This document shows, in pieces, positions 1 to 6,676 of a stretch of DNA of 15,861 bases (position 1 is the first letter of the stretch; the number at the start of each line of letters is the position of its first letter). The stretch is from an uncultured Eubacteriales bacterium (GTDB taxonomy: Bacteria; Bacillota; Clostridia; Oscillospirales; CAG-272). Location: positions 1 to 15,861 of the forward strand of contig USPP01000008.1 in assembly GCA_900556615.1 (NCBI GenBank). Direction: 5' to 3'. The notes under the pieces were generated by a model, which saw only the letters and a program-made list of their open reading frames with translations, was not told where the DNA came from and ran no database searches. The translations under genes and the position numbers were made by a program.

Positions 1-117
1 TGTATCGACGTGCGGCGTTGGAGAAACGGTAAGCCGCTAAAAGGCATCGTCTTCTATCACGATGAGATTGATGAGCTAATCAAGCTACTCAAAAAAGCAA
101 AAAAGGAGGTCATATAA
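1..117 (+). CDS. PC4/p15 (YdbC-like) single-stranded-DNA-binding domain protein, C-terminal fragment
   Basis: Only the last 38 codons are present; the frame is open from base 1 to a TAA at 115-117. The peptide begins CIDVRRWRNGKPLKGI and ends in a lysine-rich helix. The pattern I-D-[IV]-R-x-[WY], then G-x-x-x-K-G-I, then a helix with L-x-x-L, matches the end of the PC4/p15 transcriptional coactivator fold, whose bacterial YdbC-type members bind single-stranded nucleic acid. Small proteins of this type occur on clostridial conjugative elements, where a role in handling single-stranded DNA or in transcription is plausible but is inference here. The stop codon directly abuts the ATG of the ParB-like gene, and that gene's ribosome binding site (GGAGG) lies inside this frame, so the two are probably translationally coupled. 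The assignment rests on about 25 residues. Confidence 0.55.
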   Translation, partial: CIDVRRWRNGKPLKGIVFYHDEIDELIKLLKKAKKEVI

Positions 118-1041
118 ATGGCAAGAAAATCAGACTTTACTCTGCCGCCCATACCCATTGATGCAATCTTTTCAACGCAGGCGGAAAGAGACGATGCACG
201 CTTAGAGCGAGTACACAATATTCCCCTTGAGGAGCTACACCCATTCAAGGATCATCCCTTCAAAATTCAATCGGGCGAGGAAATGGACCGAATGATAGAG
301 AGCATACGCAAGGTCGGGGCGATACCCCCCGCCCTTGCACGACCGCTTGAGGACGGCGGCTTTGAGCTGATATCAGGACACCGCAGACTTGCGGCGTGTC
401 AGGTATTGGGACTTAAAACAATGCCCGTAATCGTTCGGGAAATGACTGATGATGAGGCGGTGATCGCAATGGTAGATGCAAATTTGCAGAGAGAAACTAT
501 ACTCCCCAGCGAAAAAGCGTTTGCTTATAAACTTAAGCAAGAAGCACTAAATCATCAAGGTAGGAGTACTTCGTCCCAACTTGGGACGAAGTTAAGAACA
601 GATGCTTTCATAGGTGAAGCGGCAGGCGATAGTCGAAATCAAGTTCAAAGGTATATCCGCTTAACATACCTTATCCCTGAATTGCTCACTAAAGTTGACG
701 AGGGAAAAATCGCTTTTAGTCCGGCGGTGGAAATCTCATTCTTGACAGAGGATGAGCAAAGAATCCTGCTTGATGCTATCGAGCTAAATGACTGCACGCC
801 ATCCCACGCACAGAGCATACGGCTGAAAAAGCTATCACAGGACTGTGTGCTGACAAAAGACCAAATATACGAAATAATGTCGGAGGAAAAGCCGAACCAA
901 CAGGAGCATTTGCGGTTTAGGAGAGAGGATTTTAACGGATATTTTCCGAAGTCCTACACCGAACAGCAGATAAAGAAGGATATTCTCAAGGGCTTGGAGC
1001 TTTTGCACCGACACCGACAGCGAAATCGTGATGCGAGATAA
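118..1041 (+). CDS. ParB/RepB/Spo0J-family partition-like protein
   Basis: A 307-residue protein with the ParB N-terminal domain (about residues 33-128). Positions 87-90 are GHRR, the arginine-containing nucleotide-binding motif of the ParB/Srx fold. VDANLQRE at 119-126 matches the conserved E/D-x-N-x-Q-R-E segment. A helix-turn-helix follows (about 165-185, with DSRNQVQRYIRL), as in the KorB/ParB DNA-binding region. The C-terminus is basic (RHRQRNRDAR). ParB proteins bind centromere-like sites and use CTP; on integrative elements they may stabilise the excised circle or act as regulators, which is inferred here. No ParA partner is in the window. The start is supported by AAAAAAGGAGG about 8 bases before the ATG. 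A perfect 25-bp palindrome (568-592) lies inside the gene, between the two domains. Confidence 0.85.
   Translation: MARKSDFTLPPIPIDAIFSTQAERDDARLERVHNIPLEELHPFKDHPFKIQSGEEMDRMIESIRKVGAIPPALARPLEDGGFELISGHRRLAACQVLGLKTMPVIVREMTDDEAVIAMVDANLQRETILPSEKAFAYKLKQEALNHQGRSTSSQLGTKLRTDAFIGEAAGDSRNQVQRYIRLTYLIPELLTKVDEGKIAFSPAVEISFLTEDEQRILLDAIELNDCTPSHAQSIRLKKLSQDCVLTKDQIYEIMSEEKPNQQEHLRFRREDFNGYFPKSYTEQQIKKDILKGLELLHRHRQRNRDAR
568..592. repeat. Perfect 12-bp-arm palindrome inside the parB-like gene
   Basis: The arms are ACTTCGTCCCAA (568-579) and its exact reverse complement TTGGGACGAAGT (581-592), around one central C at 580. It codes for residues 151-158, in the linker between the ParB and helix-turn-helix domains. 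It could be a self-binding (parS-like) site or an RNA hairpin; neither is proven. Confidence 0.6.
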
Positions 1042-1070
1042 AAATCGCACATTTGTAAAGGAGGAACACT

Positions 1071-1259
1071 ATGATTACAATTATAAAGGATAAAAATCCT
1101 AACCATATTTTCGCCGCCTTAAAGCTTTGCGAACAGCTTTATCACGACGGCAAAATTCCGTTATATATATTTCGGAATATGGTAAATCAGCACGCTGACG
1201 TGGTGGATGCCTCAAAATTTAATTTCACCATTCAGCAGGAAGGAGAAAAAGCCGGATGA
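1071..1259 (+). CDS. Small unknown protein coupled to the recombinase
   Basis: A 62-residue soluble, slightly basic protein without membrane segment or signal peptide. I do not recognise a named domain. It reads as real because AAAGGAGG sits 6 bases before its ATG, and its TGA stop overlaps the recombinase start in an ATGA arrangement, so translation of the two is probably coupled. The hydrophobic spacing in residues 12-40 suggests two helices. Small genes just upstream of large serine recombinases are common on such elements, and some act as excision or recombination directionality factors. That role is only a hypothesis here: the protein lacks an obvious helix-turn-helix or a strong basic patch. 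Confidence 0.7.
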   Translation: MITIIKDKNPNHIFAALKLCEQLYHDGKIPLYIFRNMVNQHADVVDASKFNFTIQQEGEKAG

Positions 1260-3007
1260 TGTATCGATACAATGAATTTGACGAACGAAGGGTGGTGATT
1301 TATGCCCGTGTTTCCACCGAGCACGAAGCGCAGATATCTGCTCTCAGCAATCAGCTGGAATGGTATCAGCAATACCTCGATCACCACCCTGAATGGAACT
1401 TAATTGATCGCTATATTGACGAGGGGATTACGGGAACCTCGGCGGAGAAGCGACCGGGCTTTACGCAGATGATTGCCGATGCCAAGGCACACAAGTTTGA
1501 CTTAATCATCACCCGTGAGGTGTCCCGATTTGCCCGAAACACCGAGGAAACCCTGCACTTTACAAAGATGCTTCGTCGGATTGGCGTTGAAGTGTTCTTT
1601 ATTAATGACAATATCAAAACCTTTGACGGTGACGGAGAACTCAGACTGACCATTATGGCGAGTCTTGCACAGGACGAGAGCCGCAAGACCTCTATTCGAG
1701 TGAAAAGTGGTCAGCAGATTTCAATGGAAAAGGGCGTGTTCTACGGCAACGGCAATATTCTCGGCTATGACCGAGTGGAGAAAATCGTGGAGGGCAACAA
1801 AAAGCAGGTGGATTTCAATATCAATCCCGTACAAGCCGAAACGGTACGTAGGATATTCGATATGTACCTTGAGGGACACGGACTGATGGCGATAAAAAAT
1901 GAAATGGAGCGAACAGGGCGCAGGACGGCTACGGGACTTTCCAACTGGCATTGCACGGGAATCTCCCAAACGCTCAAGAACTCCTTTTACTGCGGTATTA
2001 TTACCTACCACAAGGAATACACTCCCGACTTTTTGGTGCAGAAAAAGGTGAAAAACTACGGTGAAATGGCATTGACACAAGTGCAAGGCAGACACGAGCC
2101 GATTATAACCGTTGAAGAATACGAAAGGGTGCAAAAGATTATGAAAAGCAAAACGGGAAAACTGAAAAATCCAACCACAGGAAGAAAGCTGACGGGTGTA
2201 ACACCGCCCAAGACCGTATGGGGCAGACTGATGATCTGCTCCTGCGGCAGGCGGTTTAACCGCCGCAAATGGAGAACCAACGCTAACGGAGAAAAGTTCT
2301 TCGGTTATCAATGCTACGGTACAACGCAGACTGGTACTATCAAAAGTCGCTTAAAGCGTGGGCTTCCCATTGATGGCATTTGTCAGTCACCGATGATAGC
2401 CGAGTGGAAGCTGCAGATGATGGCAAACTATATCTTCCGCCACTTCCTAACAAATAAACAAAAGGTATTGGAAATTGCAAACTCCATACTTGAGGAGCAT
2501 ATCGGCGATACCGAGGTGCAAGTGCAAGATAACTCAAAGCTTATTGAGCAAAAGCAACGAGAGCTTGACAGAGCCAACACCAAACGCAGAAACCTTGTAG
2601 ATCTGCTCAGCAATTGCGATATCACCCGTGAGGACTACCAAGAAGCACGTGCCGATGTAGACAGGCAGATAGATAAGCTCAAGGCGGAAATCGAGGAACT
2701 AACACCTGTAGTTGAGCCAACCGAGGAGGAAGAAATCGACTATGAGAGCAAGATCACCGTTCTCCGCTATGCCTTGGAGCAATACACCAATTTCGATACC
2801 GATGGCGATATCCCCGAAAGCGTGATTGAAGCCTTTGTTGAAAAAATCGAGGTTTCAAAGGACTGCTTTAAGTGGTATCTTCGTGGTGATTTCGGCGGCG
2901 ACTCTCCCATTCCTATGAATGTAGAGGGCAACCGCAAGAAAGGGGCGACAATCTCGCCCCAATACATAATTCCCCCTGCAAACTTTGGCGACACAGGCAG
3001 CTATTAG
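1256..3007 (+). CDS. Large serine recombinase (integrase/excisionase of the element)
   Basis: A 583-residue site-specific recombinase that integrates and excises the element through a covalent phosphoserine intermediate. The resolvase domain covers residues 12 to about 155: catalytic Ser20 in YARVST, SRFARN at 90-95, and QDESRK at 139-144 leading into the long helix. The Recombinase domain (PF07508 type) is about 165-300. A zinc ribbon has Cys328, Cys330, Cys353 and Cys376. A charged coiled coil lies at about 420-485 and a C-terminal tail follows; the coiled coil controls synapsis direction in this family. Length and domain order are normal and nothing is truncated, so the enzyme is probably active. 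Two adjacent ATGs (1256 and 1259) are possible starts behind an AGGAGA about 9-10 bases upstream. Confidence 0.93.
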   Translation: MMYRYNEFDERRVVIYARVSTEHEAQISALSNQLEWYQQYLDHHPEWNLIDRYIDEGITGTSAEKRPGFTQMIADAKAHKFDLIITREVSRFARNTEETLHFTKMLRRIGVEVFFINDNIKTFDGDGELRLTIMASLAQDESRKTSIRVKSGQQISMEKGVFYGNGNILGYDRVEKIVEGNKKQVDFNINPVQAETVRRIFDMYLEGHGLMAIKNEMERTGRRTATGLSNWHCTGISQTLKNSFYCGIITYHKEYTPDFLVQKKVKNYGEMALTQVQGRHEPIITVEEYERVQKIMKSKTGKLKNPTTGRKLTGVTPPKTVWGRLMICSCGRRFNRRKWRTNANGEKFFGYQCYGTTQTGTIKSRLKRGLPIDGICQSPMIAEWKLQMMANYIFRHFLTNKQKVLEIANSILEEHIGDTEVQVQDNSKLIEQKQRELDRANTKRRNLVDLLSNCDITREDYQEARADVDRQIDKLKAEIEELTPVVEPTEEEEIDYESKITVLRYALEQYTNFDTDGDIPESVIEAFVEKIEVSKDCFKWYLRGDFGGDSPIPMNVEGNRKKGATISPQYIIPPANFGDTGSY

Positions 3008-3044
3008 CGAAAAGCGCTAATCAGAACTTTTATTGTAAAAAGGC

Positions 3045-3073
3045 AGACTGCCTCATAAAAAGAAAGGCAGTCT
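3045..3073. repeat. Inverted repeat after the recombinase stop
   Basis: Nine-base perfect arms, AGACTGCCT (3045-3053) and AGGCAGTCT (3065-3073), with an 11-base loop, 37 bases after the recombinase stop. There is no T-run after it, so it is a weak terminator candidate at best. It may belong to the recombination site region. Confidence 0.5.
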
Positions 3074-3085
3074 AAAATAAAATTC

Positions 3086-3119
3086 GCACCCTTGCATTGA
3101 TTTGCAGGGGTGCTTTTTT
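3086..3119 (+). terminator. Rho-independent terminator of the recombinase operon
   Basis: The stem is GCACCCTTGCA (3086-3096) with TGCAGGGGTGC (3103-3113). It has 11 base pairs with a single T-G wobble and a 6-base loop, and is followed immediately by six T residues. It lies about 80 bases after the recombinase stop and ends the plus-strand transcript. Confidence 0.85.
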
Positions 3120-3173
3120 ACACCAAAAACCTTGCAAAAACACCATAAAATAAGCATTTGGGGGACTTTTACC

Positions 3174-3210
3174 GAAAAGGTGCGAAAATATCTATTTTCT
3201 GACCTTTTTC
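3174..3210. repeat. Foldback (nested inverted repeat) in the element-end region
   Basis: Outer arms GAAAAGGT (3174-3181) and ACCTTTTTC (3202-3210) surround inner perfect 7-base arms GAAAATA (3184-3190) and TATTTTC (3193-3199), with only two bases (TC) at the centre. This makes a near-palindrome of 37 bp. It codes for nothing visible. It could be part of the attachment region or a protein-binding site. Confidence 0.55.
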
Positions 3211-3261
3211 AAAATCTCTTTGCCCCTGAAATTCAAAATGGGGTTGCCCCGAAACATTTTT

Positions 3262-3287
3262 GTTAAAAGGCACTCCGCTTTTTTAAC
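3262..3287. repeat. AT-rich inverted repeat
   Basis: Arms GTTAAAAGGC (3262-3271) and GCTTTTTTAAC (3277-3287) pair around a 5-base loop, with one bulge and one mismatch. It resembles a weak bidirectional terminator, and is the last of a series of hairpins after the recombinase. Confidence 0.4.
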
Positions 3288-4068
3288 TAAAAAGACAAAC
3301 TGAAATATAAAAACCTTAAAAAAGCTTAACTTGTATTTTATAATCATTTTTGAGTAAATTACAAAATCTCTATTTTATAATTCTAAAATAATAGCCCGTA
3401 ACACTTCTGAATTAACACATCCCCAATGTGCATCCAAAAAAGATTTGGAGTACAAGTTAATATCCACCGTAATCCCTCTCAATTTACTGGAGTGGACTTT
3501 TAATAATTCGTGTTTTTAACCATTTCTCATTTCAGTGTTAAATTATGCTTCATATTTGTCGATGTGCTACACCGATGAAAACAGAAGTGAAAAAACAAAA
3601 AGGCGGAATTTATAAAAATTTTGACGAATACTCGCATTTACCCCAATTCAGGCTCTAACGGCGCGTCCTGTCACAGTTCCTGACGGAGGACAAGCCTTTG
3701 ATCCTTACTTATAAGAACAAAATAATACAGCATAATACAACGTCTCGTAATCTCACCGATTTTCGGCGGGGTAGTTTTTGCATCCATAATGCCGAAATTC
3801 CCGTACGCTGTCTTTCTCAACTTTCAAGCTTGCATAATATTATCATACACAATACCTGACGCATATTTAGATTACACAATATGTATACAAATGCCGGGAT
3901 TTTGGTTGTTTATTTCTGTTTTCTAAAGAAATTGCGTCCATTGTTTTATATAGGTTAACATTGAATAATAAGCTCTGTTTTTATTCATATCAAATTGGTA
4001 ACACTCGGAGAACAGTTCACAAAACAATTGGCTTTTTATTTTTCTTCTTGAATATAATCACGATACGA
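3288..4068. other. AT-rich non-coding stretch that should contain the element boundary
   Basis: About 780 bp with stops in all frames over most of its length and no convincing gene. Around 3575-3860 there is a more GC-balanced patch. An ATG at 3575 opens a 27-codon frame (MKTEVKKQKGGIYKNFDEYS...), ended by TAA at 3656-3658. The same frame then stays open for roughly 65 more codons to a TGA near 3858. This could be a decayed coding remnant, but no family is recognised. The remainder shows only short hairpins such as TCCAAA/TTTGGA near 3433-3449. The junction between element and resident chromosome presumably lies here; no flanking duplication can be identified from one end. Confidence 0.5.
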
Positions 4069-4097
4069 TTGACAAACCCACCGATAAGCGATATAAT
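4069..4097 (+). promoter_or_regulatory. Consensus SigA promoter of the MFS gene
   Basis: A perfect -35 TTGACA (4069-4074) and a perfect -10 TATAAT (4092-4097) are separated by exactly 17 bases. This predicts transcription starting near 4104 and a 5' leader of about 30 bases. That leader holds the GGAGGA ribosome binding site (4121-4126), 6 bases before the TTG start at 4133. No operator-like repeat is obvious. Confidence 0.88.
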
Positions 4098-4132
4098 ATT
4101 CTTGTCAAAATAAAAATAACGGAGGACTACCG

Positions 4133-5218
4133 TTGAAAGCCTTTGAAACCTCAAAAACCAACTCGCCTATGGTGACAAGATACGCCTTCATGGGTCTAAT
4201 GGCAGATGCAGCCTGTGCCGCAATGCTCCTCGGAAGCATTGCACTGCACGCGAGCAGTAATAAACTTACCATGCTTATCATTCTCTTTAATATAATAGCT
4301 ATCGGAACAAGAATTTTATTCTCGGTACTTGCAGACGATGTAACAAACAAACACACCGGAGTAAGAATGGCTGTAATGATTCTTTTCATGGGATTCGTAT
4401 TTCCGATAAAATTCGGAATAACCGCAAAAGTAATTATGATGGGGATCGGAAACGCTGCATTTCATGCTTTTGCCTCCTCTTCCCTTCTCTCTCGTTCTGA
4501 ATTTCGCACTTATGGAATTGGATTTTTTACCGCCGGAAGTATCATTGGATTAGGGCTTGCCAGATATGCTCAGTTTTTCGGATATATCGCCGCAGCTTTT
4601 CTCTTGATGGCAGCTGCTCCCTCCGACAAAGGAGAAGGACTGCCGGAAGCATATCTCAGACGTGATGAAAAAGCTCCGAAAACCGGTCTTGCGCCGATAT
4701 TTATCCTACTATTCATTTTCTCTGCCGCGATAGGAACTTATATGAATCTTTCTTTACAATTTGATTGGAATCACGGCAGAAAAGCTATCCTTCTTATTGC
4801 CGCTGCATCAGGTATAGGACGCTTGATTGGAGGGTTTCTCTTTGACAGGCTTTCTCTATTACTTGTAGCGGCTTCTCTCGGAGGTGGGGCGGCGCTTCTG
4901 ATGTTTTGTCGTGATTCCAAAATGGTTTCCCTTTTTGCAATCATGCTCATTAATATGACCATTCCGGTCATTATTTCCTTGATTTTTCGTTTTATGCCCC
5001 GGCATCCCGGACTTTCTTATTCCCTTGCCTCCTGTGCTTCTTATATCGGATATATCGGAATTAAACTATTCCCGGACTTTGCTGCAAATCCCTCTGCTAT
5101 GATATCTCTTGTATGCGGTTTTCTGCTGCTTTCCGTCGCAGCAGCGGAGACACTTTCTTATATAAAAAATAAAAAACACAATTCTCATTCTATTTCCTCC
5201 GAGGTGCTCCATGACTAA
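4133..5218 (+). CDS. Major facilitator superfamily (MFS)-like membrane transporter
   Basis: A 361-residue, very hydrophobic protein with about 10-11 predicted membrane helices in two halves, separated by a polar loop at about 163-186 (PSDKGEGLPEAYLRRDEKAP). The loop between helices 2 and 3 (about ADDVTNKHTGVR, 67-78) and GRLIGGFLFDRLS (229-241) resemble the two copies of MFS motif A (G-x-x-x-D-R). This points to a proton- or ion-coupled permease in the cytoplasmic membrane; the substrate cannot be read from the sequence. At 361 residues it is shorter than the usual 400 or more for 12-helix MFS proteins. The start is TTG, fixed by GGAGGA 6 bases upstream and the consensus promoter before it. 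The last 8 bases overlap the next gene. Confidence 0.75.
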   Translation: MKAFETSKTNSPMVTRYAFMGLMADAACAAMLLGSIALHASSNKLTMLIILFNIIAIGTRILFSVLADDVTNKHTGVRMAVMILFMGFVFPIKFGITAKVIMMGIGNAAFHAFASSSLLSRSEFRTYGIGFFTAGSIIGLGLARYAQFFGYIAAAFLLMAAAPSDKGEGLPEAYLRRDEKAPKTGLAPIFILLFIFSAAIGTYMNLSLQFDWNHGRKAILLIAAASGIGRLIGGFLFDRLSLLLVAASLGGGAALLMFCRDSKMVSLFAIMLINMTIPVIISLIFRFMPRHPGLSYSLASCASYIGYIGIKLFPDFAANPSAMISLVCGFLLLSVAAAETLSYIKNKKHNSHSISSEVLHD

Positions 5219-5537
5219 AAAAATTTTTACTATGATTCCCGTAATCCTATTATTTTCTGTTCTGCCGTTTTATGTAGCGGCAGAGATTCTGCCTGAAGAA
5301 AATCCGATCGGTGAAACCATTTATATTGAACCGGATGAAAATATAATAAGGGAAAACATCGTAAACGGTAATCCCGACGAAAGCTTTAAAGAAGAAACCG
5401 GAAAAACCATCAGTATGGATAGAAGCACCTATATAGAAGAATGTATTTTTCCCTTTCTTTGGATAGTGGGCGCAGGAATAGGCGTTTTCGGTGTCTCTGA
5501 AGCCGGAAAAAAGCTGTATAAAAGAAAAAAACTCTGA
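5211..5537 (+). CDS. Small secreted or membrane-anchored protein of unknown function
   Basis: A 108-residue protein. Residues 1-24 form a signal peptide: MTKK, a hydrophobic core, and VAA as a likely cleavage site before EIL. Residues 25-75 are acidic and low in complexity (many Glu, Asp, Asn and Ile). Residues 78-95 form a membrane helix, followed by a basic tail (KKLYKRKKL). The topology suggests an acidic external stretch anchored by a C-terminal helix with the basic end inside. The gene overlaps the MFS gene by 8 bases and carries a GAGGTG site just before its ATG, so it is probably translated with the transporter and may be an accessory subunit. That link is inference. No domain family is recognised. 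Confidence 0.7.
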   Translation: MTKKIFTMIPVILLFSVLPFYVAAEILPEENPIGETIYIEPDENIIRENIVNGNPDESFKEETGKTISMDRSTYIEECIFPFLWIVGAGIGVFGVSEAGKKLYKRKKL

Positions 5538-5566
5538 AAAAAAGCAAGAGAATATTTTTAATTGAT

Positions 5567-6240
5567 ATGGATATAGCCCCACTACTATATGAAGAAAGGC
5601 ATAGGAAACCCGCTTATATTTCTTCACGGAAACGGAGAAAACAGCGGGTATTTTGATCGTCAGATAGAAGCCTTTTCAACAGAACACCGAGTCATCCCAT
5701 TGATACAAGAGGACACGGGAAGACGCTGAGAGGAAGCGTTCCTTTTACAGTCAGGCAATTCACAGAGGATCTTCTCGCATTTTTGAAAGCATTACAAATT
5801 GAAAAAGCCGATATCTTAGGTTTTTCGACGAAGCAAATATTGCGATGTGCTTTGCTGCGCGTATCCCGACAAGGTTATGAAGCTCATCCTGAACGGCGGA
5901 AACCTTAATGCAAAGGGCGTTAAAGCTTTTGTACAAATACCGATTGAATCGGATATCGCACCCCGGTTCTTTTCAAGTTTCAGCGAAAAGGTAGAGTTGA
6001 AACGAGAAATGCTTGAATTAATGGTAAATCAGCCCAATATATCCAAGATCAGAGCTAAAAAATTACCGCTGATGTACTTGTAATAGCCGGAATCAGGATA
6101 GATAAAAAGAAAGCATGCGGAATTCATCACTGCCTGTATAAAAAACTCGCAATTGACATTTTATCAAGGGCAATTCTTTTGTGGCAAAGAAAAATCCAAC
6201 TGCTTTTAACTGCGCAATCAGTAATTTTTTGAATAAATAA
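5567..6240 (+). pseudogene. Alpha/beta hydrolase, broken by several frameshifts
   Basis: Piecing frames together gives a recognisable alpha/beta hydrolase. It begins with HYYMKKGIGNPLIFLHGNGE, the oxyanion-hole HGNG (from about 5580). Then IDTRGHGKTLRG follows from 5699, ADILGFS (nucleophile elbow) near 5806-5826, and EANIAMCFAAR from 5830. YPDKVMKLILNGGNL is from 5862, DVLVIAG from 6071, and FVAKKNPTAF ends at the TAA at 6238-6240. At least five frame changes are needed, near 5698, 5826, 5861, 6070 and 6170, each consistent with a single lost base. The glycine after the nucleophile serine, in the usual GxSxG, reads as Glu. No continuous frame covers more than about a third of the gene, so it cannot make an enzyme. 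The true start is uncertain; the ATG at 5567 is only the nearest plausible one. Confidence 0.82.
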
Positions 6241-6417
6241 AGAGTATCTCTGAAAATGCAATTTCATAGATGGCAAAGATTTTTTCGTCAGTCTAAACAA
6301 AAATTCCGCAGACAGCGTATCAATCTGTCAAGGATTTTTGTGACGAATGTCGGAAAACAGCTCGAACCGGTTTGGGGCAGTGATTTTATAGAGGCATCCA
6401 TAATTCTTATCTCAAAA

Positions 6418-6456
6418 GGAGCCCCTATGACGAAAAAACTTCGTCATAGGGGCTCC
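6418..6456 (-). terminator. Strong hairpin, probable terminator of the minus-strand operon
   Basis: The arms GGAGCCCCTATGACGAA (6418-6434) and its exact complement (6440-6456) give a 17-bp perfect stem with a 5-base loop. Read on the minus strand the stem is followed by TTTT, whereas on the plus strand no T-run follows. It therefore fits best as the intrinsic terminator of the operon ending with the P-type-ATPase-like gene, with a MITE-like insertion lying between the gene and the hairpin. Its unusually long perfect stem could also mark a repeat element. Confidence 0.6.
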
Positions 6457-6483
6457 CTTCATTATTGACACATCACTCAAGAC

Positions 6484-6663
6484 TTAAGGCAATACCGCAC
6501 AATGATTGTTGTGCAGTTGCGCCGCCAGATTTTTCGTCAGACAATACAATTTGAGGAGGCAAGAGCGACTCCTCTGCCGACGAAATTTGTGAAGTATGAC
6601 GCAAAAGACGCAGGCAAAAGCCCAATAAAGGTATTAACTGTGCACCCCGCGGTATTGCCTTAA
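6484..6663. mobile_element. MITE-like non-autonomous element, 180 bp, 15-bp terminal inverted repeats
   Basis: The left end TTAAGGCAATACCGC (6484-6498) is exactly repeated in inverse at the right end (6649-6663). Inside, further inverted segments make the whole element a foldback: GCACAA/TTGTGC at 6497-6514, GAGGAG/CTCCTC near 6552-6579, and TTTCGTC/GACGAAA around the centre. It has no reading frame. The outermost TTAA on both ends could be either part of the repeat or a duplicated TTAA or TA target. It lies 13 bp from the stop of the P-type-ATPase-like gene, between that gene and the hairpin terminator. Size, terminal repeats and lack of coding fit a miniature inverted-repeat transposable element; no source transposase is in the window. 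Confidence 0.75.
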
Positions 6664-6676
6664 ATACACAGTTTTG

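Larger units (their letters stand above)
1..3290 (+). mobile_element. Right-hand end of an integrative element with serine recombinase (left part outside window)
   Basis: Four tightly packed plus-strand genes (PC4-like, ParB-like, 62-residue unknown, large serine recombinase) form a cassette of the type carried near one end of integrative and conjugative elements in Clostridia. Gaps are 0 bp between the first two, about 29 bp, then an ATGA overlap. The recombinase is followed by a terminator and several inverted repeats, and then by AT-rich non-coding DNA before the resident genes start near 4.07 kb. The boundary given is a guess: it stops after the last clear inverted repeat. The true attachment site may lie anywhere between about 3.12 and 4.06 kb, because the left end that would show the matching core is outside the window. 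Confidence 0.55.

Noticed and set aside
1721..2311. A 196-codon minus-strand frame inside the recombinase
   Set aside because: It is antisense to conserved recombinase and zinc-ribbon sequence, with no start signal or recognisable product.
6256..6468. A 70-codon plus-strand frame after the hydrolase remnant
   Set aside because: No ribosome binding site; it runs through the perfect hairpin and repeat-like DNA, and its composition looks non-coding.
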